Below, piece by piece: positions 11,531-24,124 of a stretch of DNA of 64,000 bases (its first letter is position 1; every line of letters starts with the position of its first letter). This stretch comes from Turritopsis dohrnii (lineage: Eukaryota; Cnidaria; Hydrozoa; Anthoathecata; Oceaniidae), in NCBI GenBank assembly GCA_027922465.2, contig BQMF02000048.1, positions 186,001-250,000 of the forward strand. The letters are read 5' to 3'. Made by a program: the position numbers and the translations under genes. The notes under the pieces were generated by a model. The model was not told the origin of the DNA. It saw only the letters and a program-made list of their open reading frames with translations, and made no database searches.

Positions 11531-13590
11531 CTTCTGTGACTTTAATTTGAGATGTACCATGATCTGTAATAGAGAACTATCATATCAATTTTTATTCTAA
11601 ATATCTGCTGAATCTAGTATGTATGGAATTTAGAATTTAGAATTTAGGTCAACGCAAACTAGATGCTCAAAACTGATTAAGAAGTTGTAATCACTTCACA
11701 GAAGAAAAAAACTAGCTTTAACGAAAAAACGAAACTTGAGTAGTATCTGGTAAGCCCGTATTCGGTTGGAGGGCGTGTGAATCGAAAATGAAAATCCATT
11801 CGTACAAAACAAACACGTATTAAAACCAATTGTGATGAAAATGGCCTCTGTAGTATTCTCATAATGGAAACGAAAGAGAAAATTATCACCGAATTTAAAA
11901 TACCTGCGATGACAACATGCATCATAACGATTAAGACAGAAGCGAAGAATAAATCATTGGTAAGCGTTTTAAAAGGAAACCTTTTTTTGATTTGCACAAT
12001 TTGAAACACAGTGTTTCTGATGACATTTTCGCTTTAATTTGCTTCTTATATTTTTCCTAGCAGTTTGTTGTTTTCCCTTTTCAGTCTTCCATAATTTCTT
12101 TTGTTTTCTGGGTTTTTTTTAAAAAAAATTCTGATATAAAACACATATTCACGATTACACAGTTCACGCATTACGCACATTTACTATGTATTTATCAAAT
12201 AGATTCTTGTGTTTTTCAGTTGAGCTTTAATATAAGGGAAATTGTCATCAGTGTAAGATAGGCATAGAAAATAATAAAAGGCTGCGAAACTTTCATGCAG
12301 GATTTCAAACGAATATCATTAAGATCTATTTGTTTTCATATATTTCCTCATAGGGCGAAAGATGTGTTAAAGCGGGCATTCTCCTTCTCTTCCTCCTCCC
12401 CCCGCCCCCTTGGTCCAGCCATGGTAGATAAGAATAGATGCTACCCTTCAGTGAAGTAGTGAGCCATTTGCTTCACTCCGTGCAGTTGGGCAGTGGAATA
12501 TTTTTGCTTTGTTTCCTAGCTTTTATGATGATTCAAGAAATTCAAACGTTAAATGATGGCAATAAAACCTTTTAGTTTAATGTTTTAAACGTTTATTAAA
12601 AAGCTATATCATTAAAAAAAAGCTATAACTTGAACGAATCTGGTTGAATGTGCTTCCCTGGATAGTCGTTTAATCCAACAACATTGTTTACTATGGATGA
12701 ATTCCATGATTATGTATACTGTTTGATTACAATTTTCTTTTCTTCTTTTGTAAACATTTATACAAATTTGATTTTATAATTTTGAAAGATAAATCATATG
12801 AGAGATCATATGTTTATTATGTCGAAAGTTGCTTTACACATTGATGCGGTTGTTGATGCAAGAAAGTACTGCAAAAAAGACTATTCAATTGTTTAAGGGG
12901 AAATATTAGTGGCATTCAGGTTCTAGTTTTTATCTGAGATAAATCTCATCATTTCACCATGAACATTTTCATTTCATAATAAGTCCAAAATAAGTGTTCT
13001 TTTATTATTGTTCAAATCCACCCTGATTAGTATGGACAACATTTTTAACTTAGCATCAGCTTGATAGTAGTTATACCATTTTAACGATTTAATGATACAT
13101 TTTTCTTGTGCACGCAACTACTGCTACCGTTTTATGCTTAAATTATCTTATCAGGGTGGAATTGATCAGGACATTTCAGGTTTTTTAAAGAATGAAATGA
13201 AATATTGCATACATAACAGAATAATAAAAACATCAAAACAGATATTTCAGATGCAATACAAACATTTTGTGTATCTAGTTATGAAGCGTTTTGACTTTTT
13301 TATAAACACATATGTGGAATAGTTAATTTTTATAATTTACGCATAATGATAATGGAAACTATTGGGTTTTCAAGTCAAAAACGTTTCAAAATTTAGCATT
13401 TGCGTTCAAGTTATGCCTCGCAAATCTTTTTTGTGTTTCCCTGCGGAATTTGTGTTTATAAAGGTACCCTTCATAACTGCACATAATATGTCAATTCATT
13501 TACAAAGTGAAAAAACTGGTAGAATGCAAAAAAACGTTTGGCATGTCTGTCACATTGAAAGCTTCATTTCCAAATGTTATTTATGTAGAG
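11531..13590. other. Non-coding, no supported feature
   Basis: About 2 kb of AT-rich sequence with a C-rich patch at 12393-12413. A 110-codon minus-strand frame at 11677-12009 has no recognisable motif and is probably spurious. The last part is likely the 3' untranslated region of the minus-strand gene ending at 13591. Confidence 0.4.
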
Positions 13591-16500
13591 TTATGAAATC
13601 AAATCCAACTTCCCCAGCTCATAAATCTCCTGTATTCCTTCGTCAGTAAGGGCGGTATCAAAGAACATGTAATCGTCGCCCCACAAAATGCAAGGTAGTG
13701 AAACTGTTTCCATGTTTCTGGAAAATAATCCAAAATCCTCCGAATTTGTCAATGACAATCCATGTGTTGTTGCTGTAAGAAATATATTGTAACAGTGTAC
13801 ACATTTGTGTATAGTAGATGCAACAGCACATTATTGAAGAACATCCTTCTCAACCTGCTAATTACGAAAACATACTAAAAATCCTAAATGCAAAACTCAG
13901 ACTTTTTTCATAAAAACGTTTTTTGAGAAGTAGTTTTAGAATTTAAATAATAATAACAATAATAAGAATAATAACTTAATTAAAATTAAAAATGAAATTT
14001 TGTGAAACTTTTAAATTCCTTTTCTGGATTAATTCTTTCTCTCTCACTCTCCCTCTGTCTCTACTCTATATACACGAATTTTTTTCAAGTTCCTCAAAAG
14101 ATCTGTTGAAATCGAAAGTAATAAGCTACATACCTTCACTTGAAGCATTGTAAACTCCGTTGATGTACACTTTCATCGTACCACTCGACAACGTGCCATT
14201 GTAAGTGGTAGCTAGATGCGTCCAAACAAATGGGTTAGCTTCGTTAGTTAAGACAAAAGCATCGGTTGATCTAAATAAGGAAAAGGTGAAAGTCTACTAA
14301 AAGTCCTTTGAGGAAGAACGCACTTCTTTTTGGTATATTTTAATTAAACGGTTTGTTCAAAAGGGTATTCCAATTGATGCAAATCTCGCATATGTAAAAT
14401 CTTCTTTATCATGTAAAATAAGCAAGAAAGATTGGGATCAAACAAGAATTGTTGGCTTTAATGGTATTTTGTTATTTCAGACATTTATTATGTCTAAAAA
14501 GCTTTAAAAGTGCGTAATAAATATCAACTCATACAAAATCTTCAGTGAAAGAATACTCACGGAGAACGAAATAGAAAGTACCACTTGCCCACATCGTAAT
14601 TGTATTCAATAAACAATCCAGAGTTATCCTGCATTAAGAGACAAAAAACACTTTACTCTGATGAAACTTTACCCAAAATCCACAGTCATGCTTTGCTGAT
14701 ATTGAAATTTATCATTTTATTATCATAGCATTTTGTTTTCCTTTCTGAAAAGCTACAATTACACATCACAGTAAAACTAATAATTGCCCTCACTTGATAT
14801 TGCACCCTACATAGAGGGCCTACGGGAGTTTGTGTCTTTTGATGTTCAAGGTCCTTGCGAGATATCTTTACCCACAGTGACACAGTTTTTCCCTTTCCAT
14901 CATTTTCCACTTGGTGCCTACACATAAGTAAGAATGTGATTTGCAATAGTACATGTAAGGGAGAAGGCGTAATGACTGAGGTGAGGTGAGAAGATATGTC
15001 AGGTTACTTAACTTAGAGTATTTACGGTAAAGTCAAATTAATGTGGTCGCAATATGAAATCGTTTACCTATCCTAAAGACTATTTAGGGGTTATTGCTTT
15101 AATCTTACGATTAAGTCATCAACAGCAGCATTTTATGTATTCGCCAGTGGACAAATTTGTCACTGCTGACTGAATTTCTATAGATAAGCAATTAAACATA
15201 CGCTCATAAAAATGCTTTCCGTTTCCGCGACCTTTTGTCCACTGGGTCCTGATAGGACAAAAGGTTGATAAAAATAAAGGAACAATACAATCACAAATGT
15301 ATTGAAAAAGACGCTGATGCAAAGCTTTTATTTTGTTGTAATAGACAACGTTAATGTCTTAAATATACTCACATAAAAACATCGTAAGATGTTCTTGTCG
15401 AACTGCCAGCGCCAACAGGAGCAACAACATGCGTTCCATCATGATAAAGTACTTTTCCACGTCTGTCTGTCACATATACTTCCTTAGCACTACCGAGTGA
15501 TAAAGTGGCGATGTCTACACTCTTTGTGCCGCTGTTGGCAATCGTGGTAGAATCATCGTCAAAGAGAAAACTCCAGGCTGGGAGAAGCCTTGCTATATTT
15601 GAAAAATATTTAGATTAGATTCTGGTTAACAAAACCCGCAATACACTAGTGAACTGCGCAAAATCATTGCCATGGATAATAGATTGCAATAAATTGAATA
15701 AATTTTGAAAAATACATTTGGTAATATCGAAGTCATTTGGAATTCTATTTCTGAGTTTAGCTTTCAAGGCGGTCGTCACATTTCAAAATATTTGCATACT
15801 GCATAATTCAAGAGTTTCTTCCCGACATTGGTTTATACTAAATACTGTCATTGCAATGAACTATCGAAATATAAATTATTGTACCAAGTAGACTTGTACC
15901 AAAGAGTTTAATCATTATTCTTATAGAACGTAAAAAAATTAGGGCTTTAAAATTCTCTTCTGTGAATGGATAATTTTAATCTAAACGTACTGTAACTGCA
16001 GACGCCATATTTTGAAGCATCCTCATTCGAGCCACACCAAGGTAAATCAGTCCCGTCTGGCATGGCGGCATCTGTGATACAATCTTTGTACTCCACGCTA
16101 CTGTATGTAAATGGATAATGACAGTAGGAGTCTTCGTCAGTTGTTCCCCCAACTGCGTATGGTCGCACTAGAAAAAAAACCAACCATGGAAGACAAAATA
16201 ATAGAACCAAGCTTAGGTGACAAACTTCGTCGTGAATTTGATAATTGCATTTTAGTGAATACGTTTAAATTTGTTCATAAAACAAAAAAAGTTTTATGTT
16301 GCGATAAAACTGACATGACGTAATGATACTAATCAAGTATTCATTCAATTTTATTGCATGATTACTGGATTGGTTTCCATCTTAGGAAAATGAATATGAA
16401 TTTAAAATTTGCACTTTGCTCCATAACATAACCGTTTAAACTTTTATGTCAAGTAAGATTATATTCATCTGACAAATCGTTGCATTATATTAAAACGGTA

Positions 16501-18799
16501 AAAACGCTTACGAAAGTATTTGAACAAACGAGGCAAAGCTCAACTTTTACCCTCACTAACCCAAGAACATTTGACAAGGTTTACACCGTAAAGTCTGATG
16601 GTGGATGAACATATCGGAGAAGTTGAAATTCAGTCGCTTCAAAGTATTTGTGGATTAATATTTTGAAATAAATTCAAAATGAGTGATGGACAGATAAGTT
16701 TTATCATCTCGAAAGAATTTTCACACGCAGCACTTTCTTGTTTGTATTAATTATACAAGTTTTCTTTAACAAGCTACGAGTTTATAAGCAGCACTTATAA
16801 ATTTTCTCAAAAAGTTCAGAAACAATACTACCAGAATATTAGATAAAATCAATAACATGAAATACAATGTTTTTTCCCATTCAAGACTGTAAAATTGAGA
16901 CAAAAGGCCAAAAGCAAAATGCATAAGGCAAAAATGCCGAAACAGAGAATTTCTAAATGCCCAAACTCCGCAAAATATTGTACTTACAAATGTCGAATGA
17001 ACAATCTCACCTCTTTCACAATAATCTCCCCAGTAACTCATGTTACACTCGCATGTATATATTTCTTCCACATAGTCGGGTATACAACGACCACCATTCT
17101 GACATGGATACTTGGAACAACCTATATGCTAAGAAATAAACAAAAATGTGTTCAACAAAAGTTAAACCAAGACCATCATTGCCTTATCATTTCTATTCGT
17201 GTCTTGTTATTCAGGTCAGGGCGTTGAATGAACTGGATAATTAGTAATTAAACTTTATCTTTAGTTACAATGTTATACAACATAGGTTTTAGAAACTCAT
17301 TAAGTTGGCAATTGTTGGCAAGATTACCTACCTTCCGTTTATCCTATAGTATTGTGTTATTTTCTTTTGTCTTTCACTAGTGAAAACCTAAATGTTAACT
17401 CTTGTTGCTTTTTAGAAGAAAGCCGATCATAGGAAACAGGCTAGTGTAGTTTATTTAATTCAAACATTTTAGTTACATTTACTTTAAATTGGAGGTAATT
17501 TTGGTTGTTCCTTTAGTTTACCTTTCACTTTTTAAGAAACCATTAACTGTTTCCTAGATATACAAAACTGTTAATCAAAAACTGGAATTCCAACGATATT
17601 AATGTTTTAAAAAGAAATATGAATAACAAATACTCCTTAATAAGTTGGCCTAATAAGCGTGAAAAAACATAACTTGGCCTTTTGTTGGGTTTGTAGTAGA
17701 ATACAATGACCCCTTAGAATATTTTCACCCTAACTTTAACCCTAACAATAACGAAGAAAACCTAACAGGTTATAAGCGTAAACCACGGGGGTAAAAATAT
17801 TCTAAGGGGTCATTATATTCTGCTGTTGTGAGCAGAAAAACCAGTAGCGTCTCCCTCAGAACAGTATGAGAAAACATACCTGGGCGGTAACATGTATCCA
17901 ATCAGTTTCATTGATGAGCTCAGTAACGTTCGAATAAGCAGTATCAGCGAGAAGATGACATTCGACAAACTTGACACTTCTTCCTCTCTCGTCAATCTCT
18001 ATTTGCAGAGGACCAGCATTCATTGAAAAACACCCATCTGTATGTAAACATTTCTTGACACAATCTTTATCGTTAACAGCAGTTGTGTTTTCGAGGAGAG
18101 TTGTATTAAGCCAAGTGTTTGGAAAATCTATTCCACCAAAGTATCCATAGTAAGAGTCTCCGGTGTGATGGGTGGCATTCCGACATATGTATGTAGAACA
18201 CTGACCCGGTGTGATAACTGCCACTGTTGTTGCACTAAACTCAGAATAACAGTGAAATAACTACATTAGCTTCTCCTTCGCTTAGAAAGTAACTCTTTCC
18301 ACAATATGCTGTAGACCAAGAAGCAACACTAACTTTAAGACTATTTCTACCCGTTTTTGAAATAATCCGGAATGATTTTCTGATTATGGATCTGCACACC
18401 TCCTTTAAACCCATTGAAACAACAGACCCTTTTCTGAAACTAAATCATAGCAAACATCTCCTCATATCTAAGTCTATGACTTATTTACCCTAATAAGAGA
18501 ATTTCGTGAAAAATGTTTTCCATGAGGTGTCATTTCTCTTCGTAAACAGCGCGAACGTCATATTCAGTTTGAAAAAGAGACTTTGTCTATAAGGACTTAA
18601 TTCATGAAAAGGTCTCTACAAACTGACAACGTTTCAAAATTTTTTAGTACTTGTCCAACGATGGCGAAAATTGTTTCGAAAAATATTGTCATAAGTGCGC
18701 AGCGATAGTCAAACTATGACAAATGTTTCGCAAATGTAACGTATGAATATAAGATAAAACTTACCGAAGCAACGATAACACAAATATAATTCTTCTCAT
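13591..18799 (-). CDS. Secreted PAN/EGF/FN2/LamG-like protein, nine exons
   Basis: Exons on the minus strand: 18799-18765, 18234-17880, 17128-17011, 16167-15991, 15592-15373, 14917-14794, 14628-14561, 14270-14134 and 13772-13591. All introns are GT-AG, the phases agree at every junction, and the coding length is 1,416 nt (471 aa plus TAA). Residues 1-17 form a signal peptide (MRRIIFVLSLLR...). Residues 20-130 resemble a PAN/Apple module with paired cysteines (DCVKKCLHTDGCFSMN). Then come an EGF domain (PCQNGGRC, CECNMSYWGDYC), a fibronectin type II domain (four Cys, from CHYPF to GVC) and a concanavalin-like/LamG-type domain of about 240 residues (KTVSLWVKIS near its start, MKVYINGVYN in the middle, ALTDEGIQEIYELGK at its end). 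No membrane segment follows, so secretion is expected. These modules usually bind matrix, glycans or other secreted proteins; the ligand is unknown. The start is the only ATG with a signal peptide and an in-phase donor. Confidence 0.88.
17695..17824. mobile_element. 130-bp MITE in intron 2 of the secreted-protein gene
   Basis: Imperfect inverted ends of about 36 bp, with core AATGACCCCTTAGAATATTT, surround a short centre containing CCCTAA-like units. No clean target duplication could be fixed (GTTTGT on the left, GTTGTG on the right). It lies wholly in the intron between the PAN and EGF exons. A single related half-site (ATAACCCCTTAGAATTTTCC) occurs near 40756. Confidence 0.75.
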
Positions 18800-21700
18800 A
18801 GCTAAAAGGTTCTTTCTGGATCAACACTTTTTGTATTGTGTATACTGAGAAAGTTTTAAAAACTTTTACTAGGTAACCATTATTGCTGTTCAAGTCGAAT
18901 ATATTTCAGAAGCACAGTTATCCTAATGTTTCTATCAATGGGCGATGCCCGATTCAGATCAATTATTAAAATAGATGAATAACCTGTTGTGATGCATATT
19001 CCGATTCCTCAGTCAAAATTCAAAATTCAGATTATAAGTATCCACTTTATTCATCAATTTACAGATATAAATGTTTTATGGCTGCATAAATGACGTGCCG
19101 AATTAAATTATTTCTAGTCACAAAACTTCCAAAGAAAACGTGACAGTTGCTTGTTAATGAAAGCCAAATTCGACTTGACTTTAGACAACCACGTTAACAT
19201 CGCATGAAATTACTACTGTGTTCACATTATCGCTAATTCAAGCGTGTATTCATTTGTTTCAACTCTTTTAAACAAAATTGTTAGCCTCAAGAACTTCTCC
19301 GTATTACCATCATTTCGTGCAATTCTTTCACGAAGTTCAGGTTACATAAAGTGATGCCGAATTTATGTCAAAGATCGCCGTTTTATTCGTCTGCTGAACT
19401 GTATTCATTATATTGCACTTTTCACACTTCAGTCGGATTTTCACCGCATTTTACAAGAAATTTATTTCGACACGGCTGCCGATAATCCTTAATTATTAAG
19501 CATTAAGTATTGCGTAGCTAAATTTTACGAAGGAATTGCATCTAAGGAAAAAATAGTTTCCGGACACTTTTTTTAATTTGGTGATTTGAAGACTGGATCC
19601 AAATTAGATATTGGGTATTGGCAGACGCGCATGCGCATTAATATGTTAAGAAACAATTATGATAAACCAAATTATATGAAAAAATCACAATCAAATGAAC
19701 AAAAGTAAATAAGCAAATAAATATGTTGATGTTATATTTGTAATATATATTGTACCGTAGGTTAAGAAAAGACGATTTCTTTTATTGATTTAGTACTCAG
19801 AGTTTCATGCCTGCATAGGGGAACAGTCTTTGTCACGCGATCTCGCCTCTTTTAAGTCGAACTTACGTCGATGACGGCATTTAGAGATGATATCCGTCCT
19901 TTTTTTAACATACAAAGATATTTACCCAGTTTCAGTTTTAATTCAGAATCTATCCACCCTGTCTCGTTTTGGTGTGATAATTTGATGAAGGTAATCAAGT
20001 AATCACATAATCAAGTAAATAGTGTGTACCAACGAAATGAGACTTCTTTGCGATGAAGAAGTATTTTATTGGAATAATGTGTATATTTCTTTAAAAATGT
20101 ACTCCTTCGCAGTGGTTTTTCAGCAAATTTGCCCGATGGGAAATTGTCAAAATATTCATGTTGAAACTGAGGTTCGGAAAGGGGAAGCAAAATGGGGGTT
20201 CCTCCATTCCTTATTTTTTTTCTTGAATCGGTAATCTTCCGTGTTCAGGTGTAATAGCTAATCAAAGCGTCGTGTAGTCATATTTCCAAACGACCAATTT
20301 ATACAGAAACCTTGCACGAAAAGAAATCAAGAAAAGGAGGAGAGGAGTCTTAGTTCGAAACATATTGTTTGAGATCAAAGTCAACAAAACGTTAACAAAG
20401 TAAAAAGATTGTAGGTCTGTATCAAATTTGAATGGAATTCACTTTTCCAAATTAATTTCATCCCAATAACGACAGACCTCCATCAGAAAGTGTGTCCTCA
20501 GCTTTCCGCTGGTTGAATCTATTTTTTCTTGATATAGACAGTAGTGTGTAAAGTATTCTGTTTCTATTACAGAATTTGGATTTTAAAATCCAAATACTTA
20601 AGATGGTTTTTGTGTGGTGTGTGTCATTTCTTGGGTCACGTGTCAATCGAGATGGCTTCAACATTGACCAAAATGAAGTTTTGAGCTTCGTTTGTTGATA
20701 TGCAGTTCAAAGTGGTGCAACTCAATGAAAATTGAACAATATCAATGCATCAATGTATTTTCCTCATAATATTTTGTTAATAATAGGTTCAGCTGGGATA
20801 AATACACTGTTCTTATTCGTGTGGTGAGACTTCAGATAAAATATTTTGTTTTCTCTGACTGCCGTTATGAATTAACACATGCCAATCCAACGCGTGTGTT
20901 TCGTTGGTCCTCCTCCCAATGTTGGAACCGAAATTTCAAGTCCGCGATTTTGATCGTTTTATACACATTCACAAGACTTAAAATGGTGGAGCCTCTATGC
21001 TTCATAATACTCGTTCTGATTTACACCACGTTAGCCTCTTTTTGAAGTTGAATATCAATGGCGTTAGTTTCCTTCACAGCAAGCGATGCAGGGAAAAATT
21101 ATGTTATTTTGTCATGACAAATTTCTAAAATCAGAAGTGAGGCTACAATGACAGAACACATAACATAGAAGTATTCAATCTGATAACATAAACTTTCATC
21201 GTCCAACAAAAATGGAGGTTTGCATAAAGCTGAAAAGCTCGATCATATTAAAAAAAAATTCTTTTTTGAATTGAACTATTGAGCTTCATTTGAAAATGAG
21301 TATTTCAAACGAGTTGAAGAATTGGTCTCGAGAATTCATGAAATGAGCCGGCATACGAAACAATGATTACATAAGACCAAATAATGGTAATACTTATCAG
21401 ACGGCAAACTCTCTGCCTTAAATTCCAAGGTATACACTCCTGGTGGGTACTCCACATCAATGAATTACCACTGCCATTTCACTCTGGCCTCGGTAAAATG
21501 AATTCACCAAAAAAAATTTAGTTTTATCTAAGAAGGAGTCAGGATAACATTCTGGTGACATTTTCTGATGGATTAGTTAAATAAACAAAATATGCACTTT
21601 CTTGAGCCATTTTCATTGTATTTTTTAAAACTCTGACAACGCAAAAATGTTGGTGCCAACAACTGATAACAACAGCTAAGATTGAAGGTAGCTGACCGTG

Positions 21701-23177
21701 TATGAGAAACTAAATTCTCAAAACAGAAATGGAAAGGAGGATTTAACAATTTATTACCGAGAGACAAGAAAAAGAGTCTTTGTAATTGCTAAAATTCTAA
21801 GCAAATTGAAAATTGCTTTCAAAGACAATTGTTTTCTTTTGCTTTCTTTCGGAGGAAAACGATCAGCATGGGTAATTAATTGGGACAGAAAATGAGGAAA
21901 ATTACTAATGGAAACAAACTAATATGAAAAATTGGCAAAAATTCACGAAACTGCAAAACTTGAAAATGGCCATCAATCAATTACTTCCGAACTAATGCAC
22001 TTAAAAGAATGAATTAGGTGAGACATTTGGTGCAGGTTAGATGTGTCGTGAAAATTTGTCCTCGGTATGTCTATTCAATTATCACACACAGTCGCAGCTG
22101 TAATCGTCAAGATCATTACTATATGTATGAGAAACTCTAGTTCTGCACAGTCAAATTGCAGTGCTTGCGCCAATTTACCAGAGAAAACCGTCATGATGAA
22201 AAATAATGAAGTCGCTACTTTCCTGGTTAACAAACACAACTTAACAATGAAGTAGACTTAGGGCAATTCCTATTGGTGAACGATAACGTTGCTTTCGTTT
22301 TGTAAGTGTGTAAAGAAAATTTGAATCATACAATTGATGAAACGTGAAGAAATGCAGTCATCCAACCATGTTGAACTTAAACATGATAAAATGTACACCA
22401 AACGCAAAATCAGATGTATAAAATAGATTTATTACCCTTGTTTATAAGCTTACCACTAGTGATGGCTGGTTTTCGAATCTCTTCACCACCATCATTCATT
22501 CATTCACCATCATCTTCTCCGTGTTTATCCAGGTCATGGCGTCATAGTTTTCGTAGTATTCATTCAATGAGGGAAGTTCTCTAAATATTGAACAACTCGC
22601 TTAAAGAGGCAATCAACTCGTCTGGGATTTTCTTACGCTTCCAAGAGACTCTGATATCGTCAGACAATAATCAATAATCAATAATCAAAATCATTTAGTG
22701 TCTACTTGCTTGTTCGTGCCCCCATTTTTTACAATTTCTGCTGAGTGCAGAATGTTCGCAAAATTGTTTATATTTATAGTAGATAAAAATAACATAGACG
22801 ACTGTTCTTTCCTGTCAGAATCACGAAATGGGATCTTATCGCTAAACTCTTCTTTAAGAGCAGTTTTCAATTCATTGTTCTTCAGGCTCATACTTTCGTT
22901 ATTATTAATCATCTCTCTTACTTCACTCAAAGACATGCCAATTGATTGTGTCTTCAATGAACTTCACCTTTTGCTGTGTCATGGCCGCACTCACAACAAG
23001 TAAGCATTTTAAGATATCTTTCTTAAACCTGTTCATGCGACAGCCATAAATAAAAAAGTGGAAAATAGATTCTGATTCAGCCTACAACAGACTGTAGTCT
23101 ACAATAGAAAAATTACAGACGTATAGACGTACAAATGAAATGAAAATATCTAATGAAAGATCCTGCCTTAAGTGATT
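18800..23177. other. Non-coding, no supported gene
   Basis: About 4.4 kb upstream of the secreted-protein gene. The proximal part must hold its promoter; no TATA box or other site could be assigned. The minus-strand frame at 22957-22691 (88 codons, lysine- and glutamate-rich) has some coding character but no family I recognise. Nothing else was supported. Confidence 0.4.
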
Positions 23178-23271
23178 GTTCACAAATGACGCCAACCACC
23201 TTTTCACTTTTTCAGCGTTAATTTTAGTATAACCCTCCTCTCCCCAATAATGATTGACGTCATTTGTGAAC
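23178..23271. repeat. 94-bp hairpin-forming inverted repeat
   Basis: Arms GTTCACAAATGACG (23178-23191) and its exact complement (23258-23271) enclose 66 bp. It may be a very short MITE. No target duplication is visible beyond the arms. Confidence 0.6.
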
Positions 23272-23603
23272 ACTCCTTAGCCAATCATAAATCTCGGTTT
23301 GAATTTACAAACTAAGATTTTGGGCCTTCCTTGGCACCTGTTAAGGCTTCTTTATTGGTGGTACAACCAAATATTAGCAATCAAAAATTAACGTTACAGT
23401 TTAAGGCTATTAAGGAGATATGTTCCTAAACACACAAATAACAAGGAAAACTCGTAGAAGATCATGGTGTTATTATAATTGAGAACCTATTTTCCTTGTT
23501 CTTGTTGAGAATCTTATAATGTAATATAGATCTAATCTCTACAAATTCGTAGTCTCTAAACATTCACAGGCAAAATGTCTGTTAAAAATATTTTTCCATA
23601 TTG
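23272..23603. other. Non-coding, nothing seen
   Basis: AT-rich spacer between the hairpin and the LINE fragment. Confidence 0.4.
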
Positions 23604-24105
23604 TCAGTAGGAGGAACATAGCTTTACTTTAAAGTCTATATAAGGTTTGCAATCCAGTGGAGTGTTTGTAGATGCTATGAGGATATTCCAAGGGCGTGGT
23701 GCACGAAAAGATATACCGAATTGATTAAGTTTATTGCGACAATATTGTTCAGATAGTATTCTCGCAAACCTTTTTGTGTACTTGTTTATTGGTTTCAATT
23801 TGTGCAAATCGTGACATATGGGTGGTGCAGTCTTAGTTTTGCATCTTTACATAAAAAAAAGAATTTGATAGATGTTCATTTGAAAAATAGTGACGGTTTT
23901 TAGAGCGTGGCACTTGTATAGCGGTCGTTAAAGTCCATAACGCGCATTGAATGTTTTTGAAGGCGATAAAGTAGCGTTATTTTTGACTTGATATGCTGGC
24001 CCAAACGATATTTGCATAATATAGGTGAGAGTATTTAAACGCATAATAAAGTTGCTTTAGCAGTTGTTTAGTCAGCAGGTGTCTTACTCTATATAATATA
24101 CCAAT
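23604..24105 (-). pseudogene. LINE reverse-transcriptase C-terminal fragment
   Basis: Read on the minus strand from about 24105, the frame gives the end of a non-LTR retrotransposon ORF2. LYRVRHLLTKQLLKQLYYAF is the post-catalytic thumb region shared by Jockey/CR1/RTE-type elements. A segment around 23960-23880 (RVMDFNDRYTSATLKT) and the terminal FRAPRPWNILI followed by FKVKL near 23640 match the usual order. Frame breaks separate the pieces, and the catalytic FADD region is absent. The 5' break point coincides with the start of Helentron similarity at 24125, so the two elements abut. Confidence 0.8.
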
Positions 24106-24124
24106 ACATATATTTGTAAAACAT

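Noticed and set aside
11677..12009. 110-codon minus-strand frame
   Set aside because: Composition is that of AT-rich antisense noise (F, V, I-rich without motif).
13362..13649. 95-codon plus-strand frame
   Set aside because: Antisense of the last exon and 3' flank of the secreted-protein gene.
22691..22957. 88-codon minus-strand frame
   Set aside because: Lysine- and glutamate-rich, but no family pattern and no neighbours that support a gene.
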